This document shows positions 41,347 to 52,759 of a stretch of 64,000 nt of DNA, piece by piece. Both the position numbers and the translations under genes were made by a program. Source of the stretch: Symbiodinium natans (taxonomy: Eukaryota; Sar; Dinophyceae; Suessiales; Symbiodiniaceae); assembly GCA_905221605.1 (NCBI GenBank), contig CAJNDS010002691.1, forward strand, positions 250,790 to 314,789. Direction: 5' to 3'. The stretch's first letter is position 1; each line of letters begins with the position of its first letter. The notes under the pieces are model-generated. The model did no database searches and had not been told where the DNA came from. It worked only from the letters and a program-made list of their open reading frames with translations.

Positions 41347-41558
41347 TGTTAGAATACAAGGTCACAATTGGCATGCTTCCAGAGAAGCATTGGCACAGCG
41401 ACATGCTCTACATGAGCATTGACTCGATGCTTTGGCTCAAGGCGGCACAAACAAGATTGCTGAGTGAGTGATTGCATCAAGTGACTTTGCTGTGCATCTT
41501 GTGTATACTGGATTGTGTGATCAAACCAGTCTGTGAACATTGATCTTGTAAAATTTCA
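41347..41558 (+). repeat. 3' LTR of element A
   Basis: 212 bp, read as identical to the 5' LTR. It is followed by the target duplication CTTAA. Confidence 0.95.
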
Positions 41559-41563
41559 CTTAA

Positions 41564-41775
41564 TGAAATTTTACAAGATCAATGTTCACAGACTGGTTTG
41601 ATCACACAATCCAGAATACACAAGATGCACAGCAAAGTCACTTGATGCAATCACTCACTCAGCAATCTTGTTTGTGCCGCCTTGAGCCAAAGCACCGAGT
41701 CAATGCTCATGTTGAGCATGTCGCTGTGCCAATGCTTCTCTGGAAGCATGCCAATTGTGACCTTATATTCTAACA
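41564..41775 (-). repeat. 3' LTR of element B
   Basis: 212 bp, inverted relative to the LTR of element A and differing at about four positions. Only five bases (CTTAA, 41559-41563) separate the two, so they form a long hairpin-capable inverted repeat. Confidence 0.95.
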
Positions 41776-42246
41776 CGGTCCCTCAGCAGAGACAATGTTT
41801 GTCTGTGCTGTTCTCCAGTCACAATTCAAATGATTTCGTAAAACAAAGATTCAGTCAACCAATCAACGGAGTACGTCGAAAAAAATCTCAACTGCAAACG
41901 ACTACCAATCAGCTCAGCAGTGAACAATGCACTCAGAGACTCGGCTCAATCCTTTTGCTTTGCAAGCGAATCGCAATCGCTTCAAAAGAGAACTTGCAAC
42001 GAAACCTGCAATGTTCTGTTGGCATACCGAATGCTCCAATGCATCCGAATCAATACACCACACGGAGTGGTCCTGAGAAACGGTCAGCAAAGTTTCCAAT
42101 CGGGGTCCAATGAGCTGCAGCAAGTGAAAAACCACATCATCACCAATGAAAAGCATCAACTGTAAAACCAATCGTCGAAGCAACAACCAATCACATGCAA
42201 TCTCATCTTTCCAGGCCAGTCAAAATTGTTGGATGCCAATGAGGCA

Positions 42247-43488
42247 TCAGTCCATCTGGTGGACGTTGAGGGCAATCCTCAATCGGCTGCCTCCGCTCGC
42301 GATCGTGAGCTCGGAGCTGCCAATCTGGCCTTCGCCAATGGCCCTTGCCACTGCGCTTCCAGCAATGGCCGACGAGCCAATGCCTGCGGTGCATCCTGCA
42401 CCAATCAGCTTGCTCAGGCGTGTCGGGACGGCAATGTGGCAGTGGAACGAAAACTGCTCCGTTGCGCCACTCAAGTCCCAATTCAATCCGTCCAAAAGGG
42501 CCTTCAGTGACAATCGAGTGTCAACCACCATCGCAGTCAACAGCTCAATCGGGTTCAGGCGGTAGTTGCCATCTTCAATGGCTTCCAAGATCAAGCAATG
42601 GCCACAGTAAGACTGGTTGTGCCAATGCAACAATCCGCCCTTTCCCGTGGCGGGGTTCTTCAAGACCGTGGGGAATCGGGACATCATTGGGCGGTACCCA
42701 ATGATCCAGACATTCTCGTGCAATCCTGCCTCAATGGAGGGGACCTGATCGCACCACTGATGGAGCTTCACCAATGCCTGGTCAATGGTGGTGAAGGCAT
42801 TTGCCTGACCACACGGAAAACCATCCAATGCAATGACGCCGTCTGCCACCACGCTTCGCATCAATGACTCTGGCAATGCCAGGAAGAAGGGCATCGCCAT
42901 CAATGAGCCATCCAGGATCATCTCACTTCCAATCTGCCAGTGATTGGACACAATGACCCAATTGCGAACTTGCAGCGTGCGAATGGTCAATGGGACCATT
43001 CCTTCCTGAGCAGTGACCAATGCCAATGGCAACCCATGTTGGACTGCACCAATGCGCATTCCAGCCTGCGCACTGTAAGCGACAATGAGCCATGCCAATC
43101 CCACGGAAGGACCAATGCCCGCTGGACTGGGCCAATCCTCCGTTTTGAGGCAGGTCGCGTACGATCCAAGCCTCAATGGATTCAATCCAGCTTGTGGCTC
43201 CAATGTCTTGAGGCTGGCATTGTTGAGCAGCACTCCACCGATGCAATGCTCAATCAGTCTCATCCTCACCACTGGCGCTTTCGCTGTGTCGATGTCAATT
43301 CCAATCCGCCGAACGATCGGAAGGCATGCTGTCTCTGTGGGGAGCAATGCCAATGCATCAGACAGGATCTCCTGCAATCCCCTGTATTGCATCGCGCTTT
43401 CGTTCAGGAGGCGCTCGCAATCGTCTTTCAACTGATCTAAGCCAGCCAATGGGACAATCGGGGCAATCACACCTGCGGGGACGGCCAT
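42247..43488 (-). CDS. Downstream (env-position) ORF of element B, unknown function
   Basis: The frame is open from 43581, but the ATG at 43488 (MAVPAGVIAP) matches the start position of the ORF in element A and gives the same length, 413 aa. Shared with A: NPLRL, GPSVGLAW, HWHNQSYCG, LIGAGCTAGIG, IGSSELTI and GSRLRI. Elsewhere most residues differ, far more than in the neighbouring Pol. No stop interrupts it although B's Pol is broken. No known domain or membrane segment is visible. Whether the protein is made is unknown. Confidence 0.7.
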   Translation of the reverse strand: MAVPAGVIAPIVPLAGLDQLKDDCERLLNESAMQYRGLQEILSDALALLPTETACLPIVRRIGIDIDTAKAPVVRMRLIEHCIGGVLLNNASLKTLEPQAGLNPLRLGSYATCLKTEDWPSPAGIGPSVGLAWLIVAYSAQAGMRIGAVQHGLPLALVTAQEGMVPLTIRTLQVRNWVIVSNHWQIGSEMILDGSLMAMPFFLALPESLMRSVVADGVIALDGFPCGQANAFTTIDQALVKLHQWCDQVPSIEAGLHENVWIIGYRPMMSRFPTVLKNPATGKGGLLHWHNQSYCGHCLILEAIEDGNYRLNPIELLTAMVVDTRLSLKALLDGLNWDLSGATEQFSFHCHIAVPTRLSKLIGAGCTAGIGSSAIAGSAVARAIGEGQIGSSELTIASGGSRLRIALNVHQMD

Positions 43489-44169
43489 GGTTGCCAATCT
43501 ACGGACTGCAGAAAGGACAGTGTTCAAAAGGCGCAATGCACACAATGCTCTAGGCTCCGAGACCCGAATGAGTGATCGCAAATGTGACGCAATGTGAGCA
43601 ATTCTTCACGCAATCCGCTCACTGGAAAATCAATTCAGGGTTTCGGGCTTTATGTACAACGACAGTCAGAAGGAGCAACAATTTGTTCAATTGCAATGCT
43701 TGACGGTCCCTTGTTTGCCAATGTCGTTTCAATGGCTGTCGTCCGCTCAATGGCGGACTAGCTGCGCACCCAACCGCAATGCTTTCACTGCGGTCGCTCT
43801 TATCCGCAATGCGGTTGACGGCGGTTGAGCGATGCTCTTAAAATCAATCTTAAACACAATAAACACTAAACAACATGACTGAATGCACAACGCACAATGC
43901 AGCACTGACATGTTGCACATGTGACAAGAATGTCAATGCGACTGCAATGCACTGTCAAGACAGCAATGTTCTTCTCTCTCTCTTTCTCTCAATGCTCAAC
44001 GCAATCCAATTTAGATCGCGGAGGTCAAAGCGAAAACGACACAATTCCTCGGTCCCTCAAACAGGACCGGAAAAGCAATGCAATGGCCCAAGCCGCGTGC
44101 GGGGCGAAGGGTCGGGTGGGCGGGGAAACAAAAGGGAAAGTGAAACTTTTTTTTTTTTCGATCCAGTGC

Positions 44170-46320
44170 TCAGCCATATCGAAATTGGTTCCTGACCAAT
44201 CCAAGCTTCCCAATGAGGTTGTGCAATGTTTCGGTGGAGACGTATTTGGTCAATACATCCGCCGGGTTGAACTTGGTTCCTATCTTGCGGACTTGCAGCA
44301 ATCCGCTCTGTACAAGATTTTGCATGTACAAGTAGCGCAATTCTACGTGCTTTGTACGCTTTCCAGCGCCAAATCTAGTAGCCATGCTCTTACCTGCAGT
44401 AGAATCGGTGTACGCAACAATCTGCACACGTCGCGCAAACTCCGCTTCCAAGACCCTCGTTCACTCCTTGGCCAATAGCGTACAGTTCAGCCTGCCACAG
44501 TGGCCTGTGTCCTCGAGGAGTGAATGACATCGCAATCAAGAACCTGCACCGTGCTTCCGCTGGTGCTCTTCCGCGTGCGAGAACAGCCTGCCCAATCGCT
44601 ATCTACGTAGCAAGCAATGTCAAGAGTACAACGCCAATCGGCCAGCATCTGGCTCGGGCGTAGTCGTAGAACAGACTGCTTCGTGCCTACAATGTACCTT
44701 AGCAAATGCTTCAGCTTAGCTAGGCTTTCCAATGTAGGTGACTTCACGTCACGCGACAGTTCTTTGACAGCGTAAGAGCAATCCGGCCGAACGAAAGCTA
44801 GCCAGAGCAATTTCCCTACTGCAGTTCGGTACTTAGCGTGCTCAGCAGGCTCCAATGGCGTGTCTGCGTCTTGCATGCGTTTCAATGCAGTCGTGCCAGT
44901 GACATTGTTTGCCGATTCCATCTGGTAGATTTTAAGCAGTTCCTCAATGTAACCCTGCGACATGAACATGTCAATCGAATCGCCGTTGTGCTTGAGGCGA
45001 CGTCCGAGAAACGAATGTTCTGTTCCAGGCTCCAATGAGCCAGTGATCTTCACCAACAGTTCTTTGCCTAAGGCTTCAATGAACGACTTCGACTGCTCGG
45101 AATCTCCAACAATCAGCAAATCGTCTACGTAGGCCAAAACATACAGCTGCTTGGACGAATGACAATACAAGTTCCCGTCAGACTTGCATCGTCTGAATCC
45201 TAGCTTAGCCATGACCTTGGCAAAATGCTCTTGCCACAATCGAGGGCTTTGTTTCAGGCCATACATAGCTTTGTTCAATTTCCACAGGCAACTGAAATCG
45301 GGGTAGTACTCAGCCGGTGGCCAAATGAAAATGTCTTCAGTCATCGGCGCACGAAGGAATGCTGTGGACACATCTGCAAGGTTAATGCACCAATTGCGCG
45401 CCAACGCCATGATCAGCATGATGCGTAGCGTGACCAATGACGGCGTGCTCGCAAACAGCGTGTCAGAGTCCAATGCCTGTGCGTCCTGATAGCATCCCTG
45501 GACTACCAATCTCATCCGCAAATCCGTGTCTGTTTTCCATCTCTTGACCCATTTGACACCAATGGCATTCCTAACTTGCTCTTCAGTGCACTCTTCAATT
45601 GGTTTCTCGGTGTAAACCGTGAAGTCTTTCATGGACTTCATCTCTTTGTTCATACCAATCTTTTGGGCTTCTTCAGGGAATTCACGGGCGATGTCCCAAA
45701 TGATCGGTTCCGAGAGTTTCAATTCTTCTTTGTATTCTTCACTGTCGTAGTTGACTTCTACAGGAATGTCAATGCCATCTTTGGTCGTGACCTTAGCTAC
45801 ACCAACCTGTCCGCAGATCCAATTCGTGACAGAAGCTACCACGCAAGCAATCCTCTGCGATTTGCTCAGCGGAGGAACGGAAGGTGCGTCGGGGGTCAAT
45901 CCTAAGAGACTTCGCTGGGCGTCCAATCTCCTCTTCAGCAGACCTGCGTACTGTCGGGGATCTCTCAGTCTCTCCAATCGAGGTTTCTGCGACTCGAGTC
46001 GGAAGATCCTCTAACGCAGGAAGCTCCTCAGCAATGGCTTCACCATGGGGTTCTTGGGGAACCTCAGGAGTAGCAACACTACTTTTCTCCAATCCTGGAG
46101 GGTCTTTGATTTTGCCTGTAACCGTCAATGACTTCGGCAATACAAAGTCAGTAGTGGGCTCTTCTCTGGCTTTGGGTTTCCAGGGGAGAGCCTGCAATTC
46201 CTTCAGAGGTCCTACCTGCCAATGCTGCGAGGGTGGCAATCTTCTAACAGTGCGAACTTTCACTGCACCGTCTTCTGTTGCCACAATGATTTCATTCGCC
46301 TCGGTGTCTCTACCTAGCCA
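44170..46320 (-). pseudogene. Integrase end, RT and RNase H of element B
   Basis: Near-identical to element A Pol from LWLGRDTEANE to the C-terminus, including YVLAYVDDLLIVGD. Defects: a one-base shift near 45893 (ATTGACCCC for ATTGACCC), a 16-base loss in the RNase H motif so that ATVALSSGE becomes ATVAG (about 44490), and a second small loss at about 44452. Not functional. Confidence 0.85.
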
Positions 46321-46325
46321 CAAAG

Positions 46326-49300
46326 GAGGGAGGGAGGGAGGAGAATGGCTAGCAGCGTTATTATTGCTGCAGCCGCCCGCACTCTTCCCCCCCCACATCT
46401 CGGGGCGGCTCCGCAGGCGTCATCGCCGCCCTCCGCGGAGAGTTCAAGAGGGGGTTTAGTCATAGTGCAGACCAAGGCACGGGAGACGACTGAACCAATC
46501 CAACTGATCAGGGCACGAGCACAGGACATCAAGAACCCACCGAACCAAACCCCGTAACGAGCCAAGCCAAGAAGGGGGGGTTGCGGAACGCACAGACAGG
46601 AGGGGGGAGGGGGCGAGGGAAGGAAGGAGGGGGAGGGAGGGGGGGAGGGGAGGGGGGGAGGGGAGGGGGGGAAGGAGGGGGGAAGGGAGGGGGAACAACT
46701 GAATGCAGACGCTCTTTTTTAGGATCCTGCCAGCAGTCGAAAGTACTGGTCGGAGGACACTGCACGGCCTTCGGCCTGAAGGGCACGACAGGCGCGGCGG
46801 TCCGTCGCCAGTCTAGCAAGGCCGAACCCACAAGCCAAGGTGGCGGAGAAGCCAACGCCGGACACGCCGCAGGGGAAGAGGGACAAGACCTGCAGAATCA
46901 GCGCCAGCCCCAGGCCTTGCGCAGACGCATACATGTGTTGCGACAAAGCAGACCCTGCTGGAAGGGGAGGCTGTTGCGCCGGGAGCGCCTGGACAGAGTC
47001 GCACAGTGAGCAGAGGCACACAGCGAGGCTGCGGCTGCAGGCAGGTGCCTCAGCTTGGCTTTGGGTTTGCAAGTTGGAGCGGTCAACCCAGCACACAATA
47101 GGCGAGCCAGCACGGTCTGGACACAGCAGCGTGTGAATGCTGCGTTCGCAAGGAGGAGGCCCATGCGAATGGCTCGGTTAGCCTGCTCACGAAGGTCAGC
47201 GTCCATGGCTGCAGTAGGATGCCCCAACCCACACTTAAGCCGAAAAGTAACTTGCACAACGCGTCAAGACAAAGCAACAAACCAAAGCAAGCGCGCGCAG
47301 CAGATGAGGTAAGGGGGGGCGGGGGCAGGGGGCGAGGGGCGAAGGGGGCGAAGGGGGCGAAGGGGGGGAAGGGGACGGGGGCGGGGGAAGGGGGAGGCGG
47401 GGGGAGGGGAGGGGCGGCGGGGGGGAGGGGGAAAGAGGCAGGTGGGCAGACAGGAGAGAAAAAAGGAAGAAAAAGAAAAAACAAAAAAACACCAAAAAAA
47501 AAAAAAAAGGAACGCTGCTGCGCCTATCACGAACACGAGAAGGGGAGAGCTGACGCAGCGCACACGCCGCAGGCATGCAGGCAGAACACCGGATGGACAC
47601 ACCATAGACACTAAGGAAGCCAGGCCTGGGCAGGAAGGGACACCTTGCTCCAAGTAACGCAAACCCTGAGCTGCGACAGGGAGCCTGCACAGACCACGGG
47701 GCTCCGGGCCCGTGCTTGGACAGCAACATGGCACCTTGCTGTAAGAGCTCCCACACACGTCGCAGAGTCGTGTAACGGGAGACACCAAAGCTGGCATAGG
47801 CTGCAGGCGCACCGGAGGCGCCGGAAGCAACTGGGGGGAGGGGGGAAGCCAGCAGGACAAGAAAAGAGGGGAACCCACTGCAACGCAACTTGGCGGTGAA
47901 CGAGATCCAAACTCGACGCCCTCACTTAACACCAGTGTATAAATGTCTGCGACGACCCACAACCGACAGAGACTGTCAGGGGACGGGGGACGCCGAGCTG
48001 AAACAGTGTACAGGTTGCAGGTGCACCGGGCAACCGGTCAACGGGGACCACGAGAGAGAATGTAGTAATTCCCGCTCGATGTCGAAGCAGGCCCGATTGA
48101 AACCAAGGCTGCAGGCGCTTGGTAGCGCCGGGGGGCAGCCAACAAAGGCAATAAGACAAACAAGGGTAGTCACAAGGGGGACCAAGGCTGAAGGCGGGGA
48201 GGAGCCGGGGAGCAGCTGGCGACAGGGGGTCAAGCAGGGCAAGCCCTTGCCAAGTAAGGAGGGAGAACCCTGAAAAACAACCGGAAAAAGGGAAAACCGA
48301 AGCCCCGCTGGGCAAGCACACGAGCTAGGACTACATTTAAGGTTGAGAAGGGAAGTGGCCCTCTGCAGTAGCTCGCCAGGTTGATGCAGCACAGGTTGCA
48401 GGCGCACCGGGCGGCGCCGGGGAGCAACCGGGTTCAACGGGGAAGCACGCACGTGTGTGAAAACCGCTTAGTGACGCAGGACCGGGCAAAAACAAGGCTG
48501 CAGGAGCGGGGAAGCTCCGGGGAGCAGCCAAAGAGACGCCAACAGCCCATGACAGACTAGCAAGGCTGTCGGCACCCTAGGAGGCGCCATGGGCGACCCG
48601 GGGCCGGGGCCAACCGCCACGCAAACACAGAAGGCACCAACGCACAACCGCAGCCGCACAACCGCACAACTTAAACCGCGCAACCGTGCACCGGCCTCCG
48701 CACATCTGCACAACCGCAAACCGCACCACCACACACTTGTACAGCCGCACAAGCAGAAAAACCCCGCAGCTGCGTAACCGCCCAACTGTACAACTGCGCA
48801 GCCGCCCAACTACGCAACCGCGCTACCGCACAAGCGCACCACTGCACTCGCGCACGACCGCACAACCGGACACCAGCACAACCGCGCAACCACGCAATCG
48901 CCCAACCGCACAGCCGCTCATGAAGGACCCAGGCGGGCGCAAACATCTGGTCAAGGGGCGGAGCTCAAAACACAAGGCGGAAGGGAGACAGAGGTGGCAG
49001 GTCGAACCGAGAAACTGAACAAGCAAAGCGACCGTCACATAAGCATTAGCTGCAAGCGCAGCTCGGACTGCCTGGCCATTAGGGGGTGGTTGACTAGCAC
49101 AGGGCCGCGGCCCCACCCCCAAGACTGTAAGTGCACCACGCAGGGAGAGGAAGGCGGGCGACCGGTTGACTGGCACGAAGCCGCGGCGCCAACCTTCCCC
49201 GAACCGAATGTGACAGGGGAGGATGACTAGCACAAGGCCGCGGCCCCACCCCCTGCACAACTATCATCATACGACCAACCCAGCAAGAAGCCAGGGGAGA

Positions 49301-50229
49301 GGCAGCCAAGTAAATGGTTGACTAGCTTAAAGCCGCGGCCCCATCACTTGGCTGACTCCCTTTTCACTGCCGCAGCAAAGCATGAAATACACTATGGCTA
49401 GGATGAGCCAATGCCAGTTCGCTCAAATGCGAAAGCTTATGACCGGGAGAGGGAAAGAAAAAAGGAAGAAAAAGAAAAAACAGAAGAAACAAATAAAAAA
49501 TGGACGCGGCGTGCGACGCACGCACCCCACGGGACGTGGCATGCAGCATACGCGCTCCCCAGGAGGGGACGTGGCTAGCGGCTAGCAGCGCACGCAACCC
49601 GTAGGACGTGGTCCACAGCGCACGCATTCCCTCCTGAAACCACATGACAGGCGAGAAGAAGAGAACAGCAGGGAGGCAAGAAGCTCCGCAAAACTTACTG
49701 ACTTGTGGGTTCAGGAAGCCAGTGAAGTCCGAGGACAAAGGGGATGGCAAAAGGAGAGCCAACGCACATTCGCAGGACCGCGAAAAGTGGACCGAAAGAA
49801 GGAAGCAAAAAAAAATTAAACTCATAAAGAATGAACGTGGCATGCGACACACGCACCCCGCGGGACGTGGCATGCGGCGCACGCGCTCCCCAGGAGGGGA
49901 TGTGGCAAGCAGCGCACGCAACCCGTGAGGCGTGGTCCGCAGCGCACGCATATATTCCAAAGCAGCTGTGAAGCAAAATCCCGACAAGAATGACTTGTCA
50001 CAGAGGTCCCCAAGAGAGTGGGAGAGCCGAGAGCACGCAAGGGAGAATCACATCGGTTCAGGAGCCAGAGAAGTCCAAGGACAACAGGCGTGAACTGAGA
50101 ATACGGCAGCGGCCGCAAATTGTAAAGGGTCAGCAATACCCACAGAACACGAAAAGGAGGCAAGGCCTCAGGCACTATCACTCTTGCGGCGGAGGGGAGG
50201 GCCGGAAGGCAGGTGCTCATCCGAGGCAG
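46326..50229. mobile_element. 3.9-kb unidentified insertion in element B
   Basis: It interrupts integrase between KADTPWKIAL and LWLGRDTEANE. CAAAG stands on both sides (46321-46325 and 50230-50234); element A has it once, so it is a 5-bp target duplication. No terminal inverted or long direct repeats and no coding motifs were recognised. Contents: G-rich purine tracts (46570-46700 and 47310-47515), a family of diverged CTGCAGGCGCACCGG units (47800-48540), ACCGCACAACCGC-type short repeats (48600-48920), and two copies of a GGGACGTGGCATGCAGC unit (49500-49630, 49850-49950). Open frames in it look like products of base composition. Confidence 0.75.
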
Positions 50230-52467
50230 CAAAGCAATCTTCCAGGGCGTGTCTGCTTTTCGTGCTTTTGAAGGGGTAATGACCTTAGCTTGTACGCACT
50301 CTGCAAATGCGCACAATCCACCTTCATAGTTTCGGTTCCACCTACGAAAATACGATGTGAATCCGTCAGAATGCACGAGGTATCGGTTAATCAACCACTG
50401 CGCGTGTTTGACTGCCCAAGGATACAATGCACTGTTGGAGTCAATTGCGAAACCAGTGTTGTGCTCGACCTGATACAGCAGCGTACGCAATTGTCCGTAC
50501 AATGTGCGTTGCATCTGTCCTACAGATCCACTAGACTGGGAATGTTCCTTCGGGGCTGCGCGCAAGCTCAATCCACCTAACTCAGAGCAAACACGTTGAC
50601 ACAATGCTTTGAGGGGACTTTCTTGGTCGTACTGCAATACACCAAATGTCCTACCACATTCGAAGATGAACTTCTTCAGTTCAGCTACACTGTAGTCAAT
50701 CTCACCTTTTGATGGGACAACGACAGCCATGCCCAATCCTGATATCACGTCAACTGCAGAGAGAATCTTCTGCAAGGGCAAATCCTTGTTTGTGGCACTA
50801 AAGCAATAGTCCACTTGGATAACAGGCTGACGGTCAATCTGCTTCTTGGCTGGGCCATGCCTGCCTTTCGCCTTGACACAATGTGGACACCAATCTCGAA
50901 ACGGCAAATGAGTCAATTCGTGTTGTTTTCTTTCGGACGAAGAGGGTTCACCAGGAACCTTCAATCCTTTCGGGACTCTCGCATGTCTATGTGAGGTTTC
51001 CTGTTCAGCTCTCTCATACTCAATCGGAATGGGAACAAAGACAGAGAATCCTCTCCATGCTTGAAACAAATCCCTACGAGGATCTTGTTCAGGTTCTTTC
51101 ACAGTACCATCATCATCACGAACAGAACACCAATAGTCTTCAATTTCAGTGCCATTCGATTCAAGGAACTGAGATTCCACAATGTATGTGTAGCGATCTG
51201 CCATCAGTGAGTCGCCAAATTCGTTGTCTCGCTTGGCGTCAATCGGGGAAGGCTCATCATCAGGATGAACCAAATCAGTTCGTTTCTGGTGAATCATGCG
51301 AATCCAAAACGAAAGCAATTGAACCCAATAGTCAGTAGTTCGCTCCATTCCAGTCAATGGGTCAGGAGTGTGGCTGTGGAAGAGTCGCAATAGATCTTCT
51401 TTCATCTTGTTGTCAAACACTTGAACAGAACGCAATCTGCTCAAAATCGTGTTTTCAGAATCCAAGGTCTCCAATACCTCGGTCCTTCGGCTCAACACAC
51501 GACGCTCAATGGGAGAACTACTGGGCTGTAGCGCTTCAGAACTGGGCTTCAATGTCTGCGAGGGCTCAGGTTTAGGTGATGTTGGGCTGAGGCTTGAGGC
51601 TTCAATGCTTTCAGAAGCTGCGAAGTCTCCGGGCGCTTTCGCAGCCTTTGCTTCAATGCAAAGCGAGTGCTCCCAGTTCATTCTCGATCATCCTTCCACA
51701 TCAATCACCGTTTTACAACTGCCATCCTTGTAGAACTTACGGGTCTCTCTCCAACCTGTCAATCTCTTCTTCTACGGGATCTCCTTGCTCAATCTTCCAA
51801 AGTCAAACATGGCACTTCTGGGTTTTACGTGATGACGAATCAATTGATGTGCCTTGTCATCTGCTTTCCAACAGTCCATGCGCTTAAATTTTTGCTTCTG
51901 CCTACCTTTCTGCACAGCATCAATGAGCGAGGAGATCTTAAACACATGATCGTATGCGAGATCAGCAATGTCAGTTACACCGCGAAGTTCCACATCCAAT
52001 GCTGTGAGGTCAATCTCTACCATAAGAGAGTTGATCTCCAATTCACTTTTGGGTGCATCAGACCATGAGAAAGGAATCACAGTAGGAGTAAGATACACCA
52101 ATGTACCTTGACGAACAATGGGCACCGGAAGTCAGTGATCAATGCCATGAAGTCGCGAGACATGACTAGAAATCTTGCAATAGAAAACGAGAAACACTTT
52201 CCAATGGAAACGGGATGTTTTCACACACATAAAAAATGGATACACAATGAGTTCAACAACTCTTGCCCAATATGTTGAGGGTTTTGCCTGAAATGCTCCT
52301 GAGGGCTGGACAATCAGAACCAGGGAGCAATGGGTAGTCCTCTGCAAACCACGGGGGACAGCAATTCGCATCCGCTGTCGAACAAAATCCAGCTCTTGTC
52401 AACAATTCCAGACTGGCAAGTGAAACTCTGCTACAGAACACCAATGAGCATTAAGGCTCCAATGAAC
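50230..52467 (-). pseudogene. Protease and integrase part of element B
   Basis: A minus-strand frame (51681-50235) matches element A from its mid-Gag-Pol linker through SERKQHELTHLPFRDWCPHC, VIQVDYCF, LQYDQESPL to KADTPWKIAL. As in A, the third triad residue is Gly. Beyond 51690 the match goes on in broken frames (51772-52125 and 52253-52444): the protease reads ANCCPPWFAEDYPLL, but the active-site region and several stretches have lost 2 to about 100 bases. It ends at about 52467. Confidence 0.85.
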
Positions 52468-52690
52468 ACTGCTTGGGGAAGGTGCAACATGGTGGAAAGG
52501 ACCATGCGTTCTTGGTGCTGGAAGTAGGGCCCAGCGTGTGCAATGTTTCTGAGCGGGAACGCGTGCTTTGCTTCGTGTGTCCTCAAGTGGGTGGAAAGAG
52601 ACGTGTGCATGCGCCACGGTAGTTGCTGCAGCCATGAGTGTCGAAGCTGCTGCTGGCGATGTTGTACGAGATCTCAAAAGGCAGCGGCGA
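52468..52690 (+). repeat. Duplicated gene-start fragment, copy 1
   Basis: About 215 bp, nearly identical to 63121-63345, starting ACTGCTTGGGGAAGGTGCAA. Both contain an ATG frame reading MSVEAAAGDVVRDLKRQR or MSAEAAAGDVVRDLKRQR and part exactly after CAGCGGC. This may be a duplicated promoter plus first exon. Confidence 0.7.
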
Positions 52691-52759
52691 TTTCACCGGT
52701 GGATGCCGCAGTGGTCGCGCACTTGGAGAGATGCGGACACCATGGTGCTGTTTCTGTTC

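Larger units (their letters stand above)
32702..41558 (+). mobile_element. Copia-type LTR retrotransposon A, apparently complete
   Basis: 8857 bp with 212-bp LTRs at 32702-32913 and 41347-41558 that read as identical, TG...CA ends, and the 5-bp target duplication CTTAA at 32697-32701 and 41559-41563. Order: LTR, primer-binding site, one uninterrupted Gag-Pol frame (protease, integrase, RT, RNase H; the integrase-before-RT order defines copia), a 660-bp spacer, a second ORF of 413 codons, a 470-bp 3' region, LTR. Identical LTRs mean recent insertion. It is the best-preserved copy in the window and the reference for elements B and C. Confidence 0.95.
41564..52467 (-). mobile_element. Copia-type element B, 5'-truncated and degraded
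   Basis: Minus strand. A 3' LTR (41564-41775), 3' region, downstream ORF (43488-42247), spacer, RNase H, RT, integrase and part of protease follow the order of element A in reverse. Gag, primer-binding site and 5' LTR are missing; the copy stops at about 52467 inside the protease-upstream region, where an unrelated duplicated sequence starts. A 3.9-kb insert lies at 46326-50229. Pol protein sequence is nearly the same as in A, but there are frameshifts and many small deletions. Confidence 0.88.

Noticed and set aside
46581-48531. Long open frames rich in Gly/Arg or Pro
   Set aside because: They follow the G-rich purine tracts and appear on both strands; composition explains them.
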